From NCBI GenBank assembly GCA_942491575.1, contig CALOBT010000025.1:2914001-2978000 (forward strand): 64,000 bases of DNA, in the 5' to 3' direction. The notes under the pieces were generated by a model. The model was not told the origin of the DNA and searched no databases. It worked only from the letters and a program-made list of their open reading frames with translations. The stretch comes from CAZHNW01 sp942491575. Its GTDB lineage: Bacteria; Spirochaetota; UBA4802; UBA5550. Positions 16,888-25,951 of the stretch are shown piece after piece. Within the stretch, counting starts at the first letter, position 1, and the number at the start of each line of letters is the position of its first letter. The translations under genes and the position numbers were made by a program.

Positions 16888-19026
16888 ATGAAACCTTTAG
16901 AAGAACTGAAAGATACAGTTACAGCTTTACCCCGTGGTGGATATCTTGTCGATACACCGGCAGGATATATTCAATTTGGGTCACCACCGGAAACCATTAA
17001 AGATACAATGAAACTTCCCCAGGGAACTCCCCTTGTATTTGTACTCCCCACTGATTTTTTTAACTGGATAAAGGGTATCAGTGTTGCGGAACTTGAATTC
17101 CCGATTTATTATAATTTTTTTATTCGTCAAAAGAAGACCCTCATCATTTGCCGGAAAGATCAGGCAGAGAGGTTAAAAAAGGTTCTGCAGGAATCTCTCT
17201 TCGGTCCCGAAAACCCCGATTTTTCAGAAGACTTTCAGCAAAACGGACAGACAGTTCCTGATATAAAGGCTGAAATGAATTATTTCAGAACCATGAACTT
17301 TGATGATGTCGTTGAATTCGGTTTTTTTAAAAAGAACAGCTACTCTCTCGGGGACGTAACTGTAAAACTTGATCAGGAAGACCATTTCGAAATTTATGAT
17401 AAAAAAGAGCTTCTTGCAAGTGTTCCCGGGCGGATTGTTTACAAAGCAAAATATCTGATTGGGGAACGTCTCACTGAGCCCTATGAGCCCCCGCTCTTTG
17501 GAATTACATGCCTGGGGCCAAGCTCCGGTTTTGATCCATACGAAAATACCTCGGGATTCATTATCTGGCTGAACCATAACGGCATCATGATTGATCCCCC
17601 TGTTAATTCAACAGAATGGCTCCTCGATTCCAATGTAAGTCCGAAATTCATCGACAGTATTATTCTTACACACTGCCATGCAGACCATGATGCGGGAACC
17701 TTTCAGAAAATTCTCGAGGAAGGCAAGATAACCATCTATTCCACCAGAACGGTAATGATGAGTTTCCTCAGAAAATATGCAGCCCTTACGGGAGTCACCA
17801 CAGATTACCTTATGGAGCTGTTCAACTTTCAGCCAATTAAAATAGGAAAACCCCTTTATATCAATGACGGTCTGTTCGAGGTGTTCTATTCCCTCCATTC
17901 AATACCGACCATCGGTTTTCGCCTGGAATTTCAGAACCAGTCACTAACCTACTCTTCAGACCATAACGCGGATCCTGAACTCCATAAAAAACTTTACGAA
18001 GAAAAAATTATTTCCAGTGAGCGATACGATGAATTTTCATCTTTTCCCTGGGATTCTACAATAGTCTATCACGAATCTGGTGTACCGCCCCTTCACACAC
18101 CCATCGATTACCTTAACAGTCTGCCGAAAAAGCTTCAGCAGAAAACCATTGTCTACCATATTCCCGCCAACAATATGCCTGAAAAAACCGATCTAACCCT
18201 GGCCCGCTTCGGTATTGAACATACCAGATACTTTGAAACGGAAAGCCCCCCCTTTGAGGAGACATACAGGCTCCTGAACATGCTGAAACATATCGACTTC
18301 CTCGGGCAGTTGACTATTTCTAAAATTCAGGAATTTCTCAACATCGGAAGATACCGCACCTATAAACGGGAAGAATATATTATTAAGGCCGGCACTACTG
18401 GTGATACCTTTTTCATTATTTCGAACGGCAATGTTTCGGTAAAAAGCAGGGAGGGTAATTACAGTAAAATTCTCGGAGCCTACGATTATTTCGGTGAAGG
18501 CGCGCTTTTAAAAGAGGAAGTCAGGTCTGCCGATGTGGTAGCCAAAACCGATGTAGAGGTATATGCCATTTCAAAGGACCGCTTTAAGCACTTCCTCGAA
18601 GATACCGATTATGAAAATGTATTGAGAAGACTGGCTGAAAACCGCAACAGGGAAGCATGGGAGACCCTTTCGGACAGCCATTTTATTTCCTATATGACGG
18701 AGACTCAGCGTACCTATCTGGAGTCCCTTCTTGATCCCCACAACAAAAAAAAATCGGGAGAACTGATCAAGGAGGGTAACTATTTAAAAAACATATACAT
18801 TATCCGACAGGGGCATATTGTAATGAAGAGGGGGGGGGAAGTTATAACCGTCCTCGGCAGGGGTGACCTGGTCGGTTCCGTAATTAACCTGCACCGCCAT
18901 GAACCATCGGATTACTCCTTTTCCAATGAAGATCCCGTTTCTTTTTACAGGATTGACGGAGAGGCATTCAAGGTATTTCTGGCAAACAATCCCGGTCTGA
19001 TTATGAAGCTGAAATACGAGTTCTGA
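16888..19026 (+). CDS. MBL-fold protein with two C-terminal cyclic-nucleotide-binding domains
   Basis: A 712-residue cytoplasmic protein. Residues 1-210 form an unrecognised N-terminal region. The metallo-beta-lactamase fold follows, with the metal motif THCHADHD (H262, H264, D266, H267). From about residue 470 there are two cNMP-binding domains. The first keeps the phosphate-binding cassette FGEGALLKEEVRSADV (about residue 535), including the key Arg; the second, from about 615, has diverged there (LVGSVINL). Enzymatic output controlled by cAMP or cGMP is the simplest reading. A run of nine G bases (18830-18838) lies in the second cNMP domain and is a possible slippage site. It is transcribed alone, converging on the TPR gene. 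Confidence 0.85.
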   Translation: MKPLEELKDTVTALPRGGYLVDTPAGYIQFGSPPETIKDTMKLPQGTPLVFVLPTDFFNWIKGISVAELEFPIYYNFFIRQKKTLIICRKDQAERLKKVLQESLFGPENPDFSEDFQQNGQTVPDIKAEMNYFRTMNFDDVVEFGFFKKNSYSLGDVTVKLDQEDHFEIYDKKELLASVPGRIVYKAKYLIGERLTEPYEPPLFGITCLGPSSGFDPYENTSGFIIWLNHNGIMIDPPVNSTEWLLDSNVSPKFIDSIILTHCHADHDAGTFQKILEEGKITIYSTRTVMMSFLRKYAALTGVTTDYLMELFNFQPIKIGKPLYINDGLFEVFYSLHSIPTIGFRLEFQNQSLTYSSDHNADPELHKKLYEEKIISSERYDEFSSFPWDSTIVYHESGVPPLHTPIDYLNSLPKKLQQKTIVYHIPANNMPEKTDLTLARFGIEHTRYFETESPPFEETYRLLNMLKHIDFLGQLTISKIQEFLNIGRYRTYKREEYIIKAGTTGDTFFIISNGNVSVKSREGNYSKILGAYDYFGEGALLKEEVRSADVVAKTDVEVYAISKDRFKHFLEDTDYENVLRRLAENRNREAWETLSDSHFISYMTETQRTYLESLLDPHNKKKSGELIKEGNYLKNIYIIRQGHIVMKRGGEVITVLGRGDLVGSVINLHRHEPSDYSFSNEDPVSFYRIDGEAFKVFLANNPGLIMKLKYEF

Positions 19027-19061
19027 GAACAATCACGGGGAACTGCAGATCACTTCCCCTC

Positions 19062-20048
19062 TCAGCGCCTGCGCTGTTTCTTAAAATATTCCTCAAACAA
19101 ATCCTTATCAATATTGAGCAGACGATCCCGAATTTGGGAAAGTTTGTCAAAATCATACTGTTGAAACTCGTAGTAATCGTATAGCCAGAGATACCTTGTT
19201 ATCATCCGGGGAACAACATTCGATTCGGATATCTGGTCACGGTTCATTTTCTGGTAGTTAACTTCCAGGCTGTATATTTCCTCTTTGATATTTTCAATCT
19301 GCCGCTCCTGGATATTCCTCCTCACATAGAAGATATCCCTCAGAAAACCGTAAACGGGGATCCATTCCCGAATATCCAATGCTTCCTTCTTTTCATCGCG
19401 CACAATAGAGATCAGTTCTAATACTGGAACTGCCTTTATCTGTTCCAGATCGACTTCAGTCGGTTCCAGAAAAAAGGCTTCCCGAAAATACCAGAGACTC
19501 TTCGGAATATCCCCGGTATGAAAGGTAGCTTCCCCGAGGATGGCCAGTAAACGTGCATTACTATTATAGGAACGGCTGGCATACTCAAGGGTTTCCACGG
19601 TTTTTTTGTACTCTCCCAGACGGAGAAAACAATCCCCCAGGTTCAGAAGAAGGTCAAAATTAACAGAGGGATTTTCTTCCTTCATAAATGCCATGCGGTA
19701 CTGCTCTGCTGCACGATAAAAAATATGCATCATTGCCGACTTGTACGCCGAAGATAAACGCATCTCCTTTTCTTCAGCATATTCGTCAAATTCACTCCAT
19801 TGAGACATGAGAAAATCCGCCGTCTTCCGTCCCTCCGGAAGGGCATTGAGTTCATTAATTCGGTTATTCCAGAATTTTGCTATACGGTAAGCCTCGATAA
19901 GGCCGGGGTATTCAGGATCAATATCCATTAATTCATTGATGCGTTCCACCGCATCATTGAAGTTGCCCTCCTGAATCAATACATTGACACTATTGATACC
20001 ATCCAGAAGAGGATCATCTGAAAATGTCAGCTGCCCTGAGTTATCCAT
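19062..20048 (-). CDS. TPR-like repeat protein, 328 aa
   Basis: A soluble helical protein with tetratricopeptide-like units around residues 20-60 (LIQEGNFNDAVERINELMDIDPEYPG) and 125-200 (LLLNLGDCFLRLGEYKKTVETLEYA). No signal peptide or membrane segment is present. It is the last gene of a three-gene operon with the SbcD-like phosphoesterase and the SMC-like ATPase, starting 7 bases after the ATPase stop. It probably acts as a scaffold for that system; no enzymatic motif was seen. Confidence 0.78.
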   Translation of the reverse strand: MDNSGQLTFSDDPLLDGINSVNVLIQEGNFNDAVERINELMDIDPEYPGLIEAYRIAKFWNNRINELNALPEGRKTADFLMSQWSEFDEYAEEKEMRLSSAYKSAMMHIFYRAAEQYRMAFMKEENPSVNFDLLLNLGDCFLRLGEYKKTVETLEYASRSYNSNARLLAILGEATFHTGDIPKSLWYFREAFFLEPTEVDLEQIKAVPVLELISIVRDEKKEALDIREWIPVYGFLRDIFYVRRNIQERQIENIKEEIYSLEVNYQKMNRDQISESNVVPRMITRYLWLYDYYEFQQYDFDKLSQIRDRLLNIDKDLFEEYFKKQRRR

Positions 20049-20055
20049 TATTCTC

Positions 20056-22206
20056 TTATAATTTTACGAAGTTGCCCCAATCAACAATATCACTTTTATG
20101 AGTAAAAATAATAACCTGGCGATTAAGGGCAATGTTATCAATCTGTTTTTTTAATTTGTTTGTCCGGTCATCATCCATAAAGAGAAATGGATCGTCAATT
20201 ATTAATGGAAGAGCCGAAAGTGATTCCGGAAGGAATTCAGAAAGGGATAGTTTAATAGATAAAATCAGTGCATGAACAACAGCGGGATTTATTTCTCCCG
20301 TTACGCCGTTCCCGGAGAGGAGTTCTTTCACATCATGTTCATTAACCGCAGATTTATGCTGATTATCAGTAATTTCATTAAAAAGTTCAAGAGCGGACCT
20401 CACCAGACCGGAAATCTGCTGCTGCTCCCGCCGCAATACAGCTTCACTGATTGTATCGGTAATAAGCTGAATTGCCCTCCTCCTCTTCAGGAGATTTTCA
20501 AGTTTCATCGAAACAGCAGATGCCTTGTCCTTCAGATGAGTTATACTTCCTTTCTCATCAGACTCAAGAGATATTTCCCTTGTGATTCGTTCAGCAACGC
20601 GCTCCTTTGCAGCAATATCTCCCTCAAGGCGCTCTTCAGCCTTTCTTAATTTTTTAATTGCCTGTTGAACAATTTCCGTCTCCTCCTCAACAGGATCAGC
20701 AGTTTCCAGAGACTGGAGCTCTTCATTTATCTTTTTTTTCATCTCTTCCTGCTGTGTTTTAAGCTCCTTCAAATCATCCTTAAGGGCTTTAAGTTCCTTT
20801 TTATCCAGAAGAGACTCCTCGATCTCATCCCTCTCCCTGACCCTTTCAATAAATTCGATATAATCTTCAAAGTACTGTAAAAGGAATTCAAAAAGTTCAC
20901 TCAACTTATAATCTTCAAGAACCAGGTTGCTTTCCTTCAAGAGTGATTTCAATCTTTCTTCAAGGGCAGATCTCTCTTCTTTCAGGTTCTGCAGTTTTCT
21001 GTTGCGGGTTGAAAAAAAAGAATAAATTGCCGATACCGGTGCAAAAATGAGAGCGGTGCCGAGAATCGAACCGAGCAAAATAATATCCTCTTTAAAAGAA
21101 AATTTATTTTTATAAAGAATTGTTGCAACGGCAATAATTGCGGCAATATTAACTCCCGTTGAGATCCTTCTTATCTTTCCCCTTTTTCGATCCCTTCTGA
21201 CAAAAAAGGAATCAATCGCCTCGTTTAAATTCCTGATATCCCTGTAGAGTTCCTGAAGCCGGTCAAGGTTACTGTCATCCGGAATATGAAGGCTCTCGAA
21301 CTGGGGATACATTGTTTTTATCTCTTCTGAAATATTCTTAACGGCACGATTATTTGATTGTTCGGAATCGACTTCACTCTTGATATCTTCAAATTTTCGG
21401 TTTAACACATCTGCCTCTTCAAGATGTTTAATCACCGCAGACAATCTATCAATATCATTTACATAACGTTTTTGTTGTTCCCTCAGCTTCTCCTGCTCAC
21501 TTTTTATTAAAACCAGTTCCTTCTCAAGTTTGGAAGAACGCATACCTTTTATTTCTATCAGTTCAATCTGTTTTCGTAAATCTTTCAGCTCCAGTTCCGT
21601 TGCCTCTACCAGGCGTGCAAGCCTTCCTTCTTCTGCGTATGGAGAAAAATGATCCTTTAACTCGTGGGAAAGAGAGTAAAATCCGCTATTATCATTTAGA
21701 ATCAGCTGTTTAATGGTATCAAAATTAATGACTTCTTCGGTCTCGAGATCTGACGGGGAAGGAACAAAAGAACTGTTTATATATGAATTCAGATTGATTC
21801 CCCTCCAGAAACCGGAAAGGGCCCCCCCCTTTTCAATTTTTGCAACCTCTTCAATGATATTGACCCCGTCGCCGCCGTCATGGCTGAGCAATTCTGATAT
21901 TTTTCCATTTTCACGAGCAATGGATAATTGCTGCCCGTTATGTGTGAAGCGGTATCGGCTGTTCTCTCCGGTACCATTTGTAAGATCCACTGAAACGTCA
22001 AAAAACATTGAATCCCAGGCGGAATTCCAGAGCAGGCGGGGGGCCTCAACAGGTTTCCAGAGGGATTCAATAAGGCACCGGGCCATAAAACTTTTTCCTG
22101 ATCCGTTTTTCCCGTTCACGATTGTTATGGGAGCGGAAAAATCAAGACTGTTGTTCTCAAAGAGGCCAGGCTTGGTAGTTACGCATTTGACGTATCGCAC
22201 AACCAT
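20056..22206 (-). CDS. SMC/Rad50-like ATPase of YhaN type with internal membrane segments
   Basis: A 716-residue ABC-type ATPase. The Walker A motif is NGKNGSGKSF near residue 35, and the C-terminus carries the Walker B/D-loop region LPLIIDDPFLFMDDDR and the switch FTHKSD. Between them lie long coiled coils (about 200-290 and 400-600), broken near residues 350-400 by two hydrophobic segments (IAAIIAVATILY and IILLGSILGTALIFAPVSAIYSFF) that look like a membrane hairpin. Size and layout match YhaN/AAA_27-like relatives of SbcC/Rad50. The reading frame overlaps the upstream phosphoesterase gene by 28 bases, indicating translational coupling. Together they should form a DNA-end-processing complex, possibly at the membrane. 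Confidence 0.85.
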   Translation of the reverse strand: MVVRYVKCVTTKPGLFENNSLDFSAPITIVNGKNGSGKSFMARCLIESLWKPVEAPRLLWNSAWDSMFFDVSVDLTNGTGENSRYRFTHNGQQLSIARENGKISELLSHDGGDGVNIIEEVAKIEKGGALSGFWRGINLNSYINSSFVPSPSDLETEEVINFDTIKQLILNDNSGFYSLSHELKDHFSPYAEEGRLARLVEATELELKDLRKQIELIEIKGMRSSKLEKELVLIKSEQEKLREQQKRYVNDIDRLSAVIKHLEEADVLNRKFEDIKSEVDSEQSNNRAVKNISEEIKTMYPQFESLHIPDDSNLDRLQELYRDIRNLNEAIDSFFVRRDRKRGKIRRISTGVNIAAIIAVATILYKNKFSFKEDIILLGSILGTALIFAPVSAIYSFFSTRNRKLQNLKEERSALEERLKSLLKESNLVLEDYKLSELFEFLLQYFEDYIEFIERVRERDEIEESLLDKKELKALKDDLKELKTQQEEMKKKINEELQSLETADPVEEETEIVQQAIKKLRKAEERLEGDIAAKERVAERITREISLESDEKGSITHLKDKASAVSMKLENLLKRRRAIQLITDTISEAVLRREQQQISGLVRSALELFNEITDNQHKSAVNEHDVKELLSGNGVTGEINPAVVHALILSIKLSLSEFLPESLSALPLIIDDPFLFMDDDRTNKLKKQIDNIALNRQVIIFTHKSDIVDWGNFVKL

Positions 22207-23279
22207 TCCTCCGCAGCATCAATACCATTTTCCATCAATTTTTTTAAAATCATCCTTATTTCATGGGGGGAAACTTCATCATCAGTTCCCCGGTTTTTCA
22301 AACGCTCTTTTAATATTCGAAATGTCTCTCCCCTGATTGATTCTTCATCACAATACTCCTCGTAGTATGAAGAAAGAGTTGGAAGTGTTCTATCCTCAAT
22401 CAGGATATCATAGTATGACTTTTTCAATTTCTCAAGGATATTTCCGGATAGTGGAAAATCCCTGTCCCCCTCCAGAACCAGCTTCAGGAGATCCCGCCTG
22501 GATGCCTTACTGGAAAAATCATCAACCAGGGTATCAATCTCTCCATAGGTACTGCAGTCAACCGTTTCATTTTTTAAACGGATGGAATTTACAGAAAGGC
22601 GTTTTATCGATTGAATTTCATTTTCATCTACCTTCATGGAAACAACATAGCGTTCCCCTTCCTCTGTAAGGTCCATTGCCTCGGGACTTCCCGGGTATAC
22701 ACCGATAATCCGGCTGTGAACCTTAAACATCCGGAAACTGTGCATACTCCCCATTGCAAAAAAATCTATGGTCGACCCGGATATTAAGGAACGATTTTTC
22801 TCAAGGGAAAAATCCAGATAATAGAGACCAATATGGAAATCACCCTCGGTTTCACGGTAAACCTTCAGTGTTTCAAAGGCAACCGGTGCAGGTTTTCCAT
22901 AAACATAAACTTCCTGTCCATTATTCTTAAATCTAAATGGCTCGGAATAAAAGGAATTATCAAAAACAGCAGAACATCCCAGTTTCGGTAAAACATCCGC
23001 GACGACACCATTTGGATGTACTTCTCCGTTTCCCGGGGAGAGGACAATTTCCGTCCCCCCGGCACGAACTGCCTGAAACTCATTGCTGATCATTTCAATC
23101 GTATCACCTGATACATGGGGACTATCCAGCAAATCTCCCGCAATAAGCAGGAGGTCATGCTCCCGCGCCAGGGATGTAATTTTCTTAAAGGTACTAATCC
23201 GCACCGATGCCGGCAGCGGGTAGGAATCGCCTCCAAGATGTATGTCTGCCGTGAGAAGAATCTTTATTCCTTCACCCAT
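22179..23279 (-). CDS. SbcD/YhaO-like metallophosphoesterase, partly degenerate active site
   Basis: A 366-residue calcineurin-like phosphoesterase with the first two metal motifs intact: TADIHLGGD (DxH) and AGDLLDSP (GDxxD). The GNHD/E motif is replaced by SPGNGEVHP, and the GHxH motif by GSMHSF, so two usual metal ligands or catalytic histidines are missing or shifted. YPGSPEAMD, typical of SbcD, is retained. The C-terminal 100 residues resemble a capping region. It is the first gene of the operon with the YhaN-like ATPase. Family members are DNA nucleases; whether this one still cleaves DNA is uncertain. No convincing ribosome binding site decides between near-by starts. Confidence 0.82.
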   Translation of the reverse strand: MGEGIKILLTADIHLGGDSYPLPASVRISTFKKITSLAREHDLLLIAGDLLDSPHVSGDTIEMISNEFQAVRAGGTEIVLSPGNGEVHPNGVVADVLPKLGCSAVFDNSFYSEPFRFKNNGQEVYVYGKPAPVAFETLKVYRETEGDFHIGLYYLDFSLEKNRSLISGSTIDFFAMGSMHSFRMFKVHSRIIGVYPGSPEAMDLTEEGERYVVSMKVDENEIQSIKRLSVNSIRLKNETVDCSTYGEIDTLVDDFSSKASRRDLLKLVLEGDRDFPLSGNILEKLKKSYYDILIEDRTLPTLSSYYEEYCDEESIRGETFRILKERLKNRGTDDEVSPHEIRMILKKLMENGIDAAEEWLCDTSNA

Positions 23280-23558
23280 TCTTTTTCCCCGGAATTATTG
23301 AAAGTAACAATATTTTAGAGTTCAAAACCGTCAAGTCTATAGTTCCCCGACATAATCGGATCTTACTTTAATTGTCGAAAATCAAGACCTTTTTCTTTAC
23401 TTAATTGCCGATATTTATCAAGAAACTACCCGATCCGTTACCCCCCCTTTCTCAAATCCTTTTTTTTTGACAAATTTCTATTTTTATTGACAAAAACAGT
23501 AGCTAAACTGTCTTTAAGAAGATATTGTCAGATAAAACCTATACGACGACAGGTAATT

Positions 23559-24569
23559 ATGAAAGATAAGGAAACAGGAAACGCGCGGTTTAAATTTCTC
23601 AATGGTTATGGCAGGGTATTTCTACTCTATTTCATAGGATTCTCAATTTTTCTTTTCGTTTCCACTGTCATGATGATTATTCTTACCCGACCTTCCAGTG
23701 AAATAAAAGTTCCCGAGGTAACGGGGAAAAAATTCAATGATGTATATAACAGCCTTGTCAGAAAAGGCCTAAAACCCGAAATTACCTTCAGAGATGTTTA
23801 TGATCTGGACAACGGCATCATCCTGAAGCAATCCCCCGAAAGCAGTTCCATTGTTCCCGGAGACAGCACCATTCGTCTTATAGTAAGTCGCAGCGGATAC
23901 AGCATTGAAGTACCTAATATGGTAGGCAAAAGTCTTCCCATTGCCATCAACTCCCTGAAAAATCTCCATTACCACGGCCGTTCATTTCAGGTTTTTCCAG
24001 GAGTCATTTCATATATTCCATCTGAAAAAACCGCTGACAATATAATAATTGCACACAGCCCCATCGCGGGAGAAAGAATTGATCCTGATCAGAAGGTAAA
24101 CCTTCTGGTTTCTTCCGGAAAAGTAAAGGGTGACCAGCGCATGCCGGAAATTACGGGTCAATCAATAAACCTCTGCTACGATCTGCTTGCAGCCAAGGGT
24201 GTTCAGATCGCAGAAGAAATAGTACAGACATGGGATAAATCAAAGGCCGGTACAGTTCTTTCTCACACCCCGGGAAAAAATGCCCTCCTGAAAAAAGGCA
24301 GTACCGTTAAATTACGCATAGCATGGTCTCCCTTAAAGGAACATACTTACAGGGCGTATGAAAAGGTCACCTTTAAAATTCCCCCGGGGAAACCTTCAGG
24401 ACTCTATGAAGCCCTTATCGAGGATGATTCTGCAAAAAGGATCCGCTTCAGCAGACTTATGAAACCGGGCCAGACCATGCAGTTTGTCTTTCACCGAACG
24501 GGAAATGCAAAAATTTCAATCACTGCTGATAAAAAAGCAATTCACGCAATGAGCATCTCCGTTGAGTAG
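23559..24569 (+). CDS. Membrane-anchored PASTA-repeat protein without kinase
   Basis: A protein of about 336 residues from ATG 23559, preceded by AGG; an in-frame TTG at 23487 lies within a promoter-like TTGACA and is not believed. One membrane helix (VFLLYFIGFSIFLFVSTVMMIIL) is followed by three PASTA domains starting VPEVTGKKFNDVYNSL, VPNMVGKSLPIAINSL and MPEITGQSINLCYDLL. PASTA domains in Ser/Thr kinases and penicillin-binding proteins sense muropeptides. Here there is no kinase domain. The unrelated C-terminal 90 residues may be a beta domain. It is followed by rpe after 5 bases, an arrangement common in spirochaetes. Confidence 0.88.
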   Translation: MKDKETGNARFKFLNGYGRVFLLYFIGFSIFLFVSTVMMIILTRPSSEIKVPEVTGKKFNDVYNSLVRKGLKPEITFRDVYDLDNGIILKQSPESSSIVPGDSTIRLIVSRSGYSIEVPNMVGKSLPIAINSLKNLHYHGRSFQVFPGVISYIPSEKTADNIIIAHSPIAGERIDPDQKVNLLVSSGKVKGDQRMPEITGQSINLCYDLLAAKGVQIAEEIVQTWDKSKAGTVLSHTPGKNALLKKGSTVKLRIAWSPLKEHTYRAYEKVTFKIPPGKPSGLYEALIEDDSAKRIRFSRLMKPGQTMQFVFHRTGNAKISITADKKAIHAMSISVE

Positions 24570-24574
24570 ATATA

Positions 24575-25246
24575 ATGAAAAACCGAGACATCAAAATTTC
24601 ACCCTCCATTATCGCCACGGATCTTTCCCGGACAGGAGAAATAGTTAAAAACTTCGATCCCGCAGTGGTAGACCTCCTTCATATGGACGTAATGGATGGA
24701 CATTTTGTCCCCAATATCACTTTCGGACCGGCTTACATAGAACAGCTCCAAAAAAATACTGATATTCCCCTGGATATACACCTGATGATTGAGAAACCGG
24801 AGAATACCATTGATCAATACATTGCAATAAACCCCTGGTGCATTACCATTCACTATGAAAGCACCAGGTTCCCGGCGCGACTTTTATCACTAATCCGCGA
24901 ATCCGGGACCAGGTCAGGGCTTTCCATCAATCCCGCAACCCCGGTAGAAGCGATCCGGGATATTCTCCCCTATGCTGACATGGTTTTGATTATGTCCGTC
25001 GATCCCGGGTTCTACGGCCAGAAATTTATGCCGGAAGCTACTGAGCGAATAAAAAATCTCTCCCGCTACGCTGCAGAACAGAATCTGGAGAATTTCCTGA
25101 TACAGGTTGACGGTGGAATCAACAAAGAGAATATCGGGGAAGTTGTGGCCGCCGGAGCCGATATCCTGGTTGCGGGGGGTGCCGCCTTTAAAGGCGAAGA
25201 TGTAAACAGTAATGTCTCTTCCCTGAAGGAAGCCGCCCTGGGATAA
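24575..25246 (+). CDS. rpe: Ribulose-phosphate 3-epimerase
   Basis: A 223-residue TIM-barrel enzyme that interconverts ribulose-5-phosphate and xylulose-5-phosphate in the pentose phosphate pathway. The catalytic and metal-binding regions are intact: HMDVMDGHFVPNITFGP near residue 32, the second His/Asp region in IHLMIEKPE and MSVDPGFYGQKF. Length is normal for the family. It is co-transcribed with the PASTA protein. The gene ends near a decayed stretch that includes the recR fragment. Confidence 0.96.
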   Translation: MKNRDIKISPSIIATDLSRTGEIVKNFDPAVVDLLHMDVMDGHFVPNITFGPAYIEQLQKNTDIPLDIHLMIEKPENTIDQYIAINPWCITIHYESTRFPARLLSLIRESGTRSGLSINPATPVEAIRDILPYADMVLIMSVDPGFYGQKFMPEATERIKNLSRYAAEQNLENFLIQVDGGINKENIGEVVAAGADILVAGGAAFKGEDVNSNVSSLKEAALG

Positions 25247-25327
25247 TTGGTCTCTCTGTTTTTATCAGGCAGGGGGTACAATATTCTCTAAAAAAGAATA
25301 CCATTGACATTTGATATTGCCCTCTTC

Positions 25328-25517
25328 TCAATAATCAGGTAGGCCCTGAATATTGAGATCCTCAGGGCCGATACCATCAAGCGGAGAAATTGTTCCACCA
25401 GGAACATGATCCCCCCCCTGAAAACTGTCCATTATGCTCAATGGTCAGCATATCCTTCACGTTTTCCACGATGCAGATAACCGACTTCTGACGCATTTCA
25501 TCTGCACAGATTAATAT
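25328..25517 (-). pseudogene. recR: recR remnant (Toprim-domain fragment, frameshifted)
   Basis: Translated on the minus strand, this stretch reads LICADEMRQKSVICIVENVK, then TIEHNGQFSGG, then in a shifted frame DHVPGGTISPLDGIGPEDL before a stop at 25328-25330. These segments align in order with the Toprim domain of RecR (ICSDPxRDxSxICVVE...GxYHVLGGxISPLDGIGPE). The frame break coincides with a run of eight C bases (25411-25418 on the plus strand). The N-terminal zinc-finger half and the C-terminal 50 residues are absent. This is a degraded fragment, not a gene. A functional recR must lie elsewhere if the pathway is used. Confidence 0.75.
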
Positions 25518-25558
25518 TTAACAAAGTACGTTAAACAACAACCGGCTCATGACCTATA

Positions 25559-25807
25559 ATGCTTCTTTATGGCACCAGTTTATTTATAACCGGCTGGGAA
25601 AATACCATAAGAAAACTGGAGTTTTCTGAAGATTCTTTCGAAGTCCGTACCATTCCGGGAAGTGTAGAGGCATACAGCGGATCTCTCAACGGCAGCGGCA
25701 AGGAATCACTTTTTAATAAACCCAATGCGATCCTGTATGATGACTCCAGTTTGTATGCTGTTGATTCTGCAAATAACTCCATCAGGGTTATCAATCCCCA
25801 GGTGTAA
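25559..25807 (+). pseudogene. C-terminal remnant of an NHL-repeat protein
   Basis: An 82-residue open frame with two NHL-like blades (GTSLFITGWENTIRKLE and DDSSLYAVDSANNSIRVI). Complete NHL proteins have five or six blades and an export signal, so this looks like the tail of a longer extracytoplasmic propeller whose 5' part is lost. It follows directly on the decayed recR stretch, consistent with a local deletion. A terminator follows after 18 bases. A short expressed protein cannot be ruled out, but no ribosome binding site was seen. Confidence 0.55.
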
Positions 25808-25825
25808 ATAGATACTGAATTTCAT

Positions 25826-25868
25826 AAAAGGGGCCGCCCAAAACTATGTTTGCAAACGGCCCCTTTTT
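25826..25868. terminator. Intrinsic terminator between convergent genes
   Basis: AAAAGGGGCCG (25826-25836) pairs with CGGCCCCTTTT (25857-25867), with a T-run on the plus strand and an A-run opposite, so it can serve both the NHL fragment and the lipoprotein gene, whose stop is at 25952. Confidence 0.8.
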
Positions 25869-25951
25869 AATACGGAACTATAGTTACTTTTCCGTGATCA
25901 TCCCGTTAAATGTGTCTTACCTGACAAATGGATGTCCCAAAAAACACCAGC

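Noticed and set aside
23487..23559. Earlier start of the PASTA protein at TTG 23487
   Set aside because: The TTG belongs to a promoter-like TTGACA and the ATG at 23559 has better context, next to the membrane helix.
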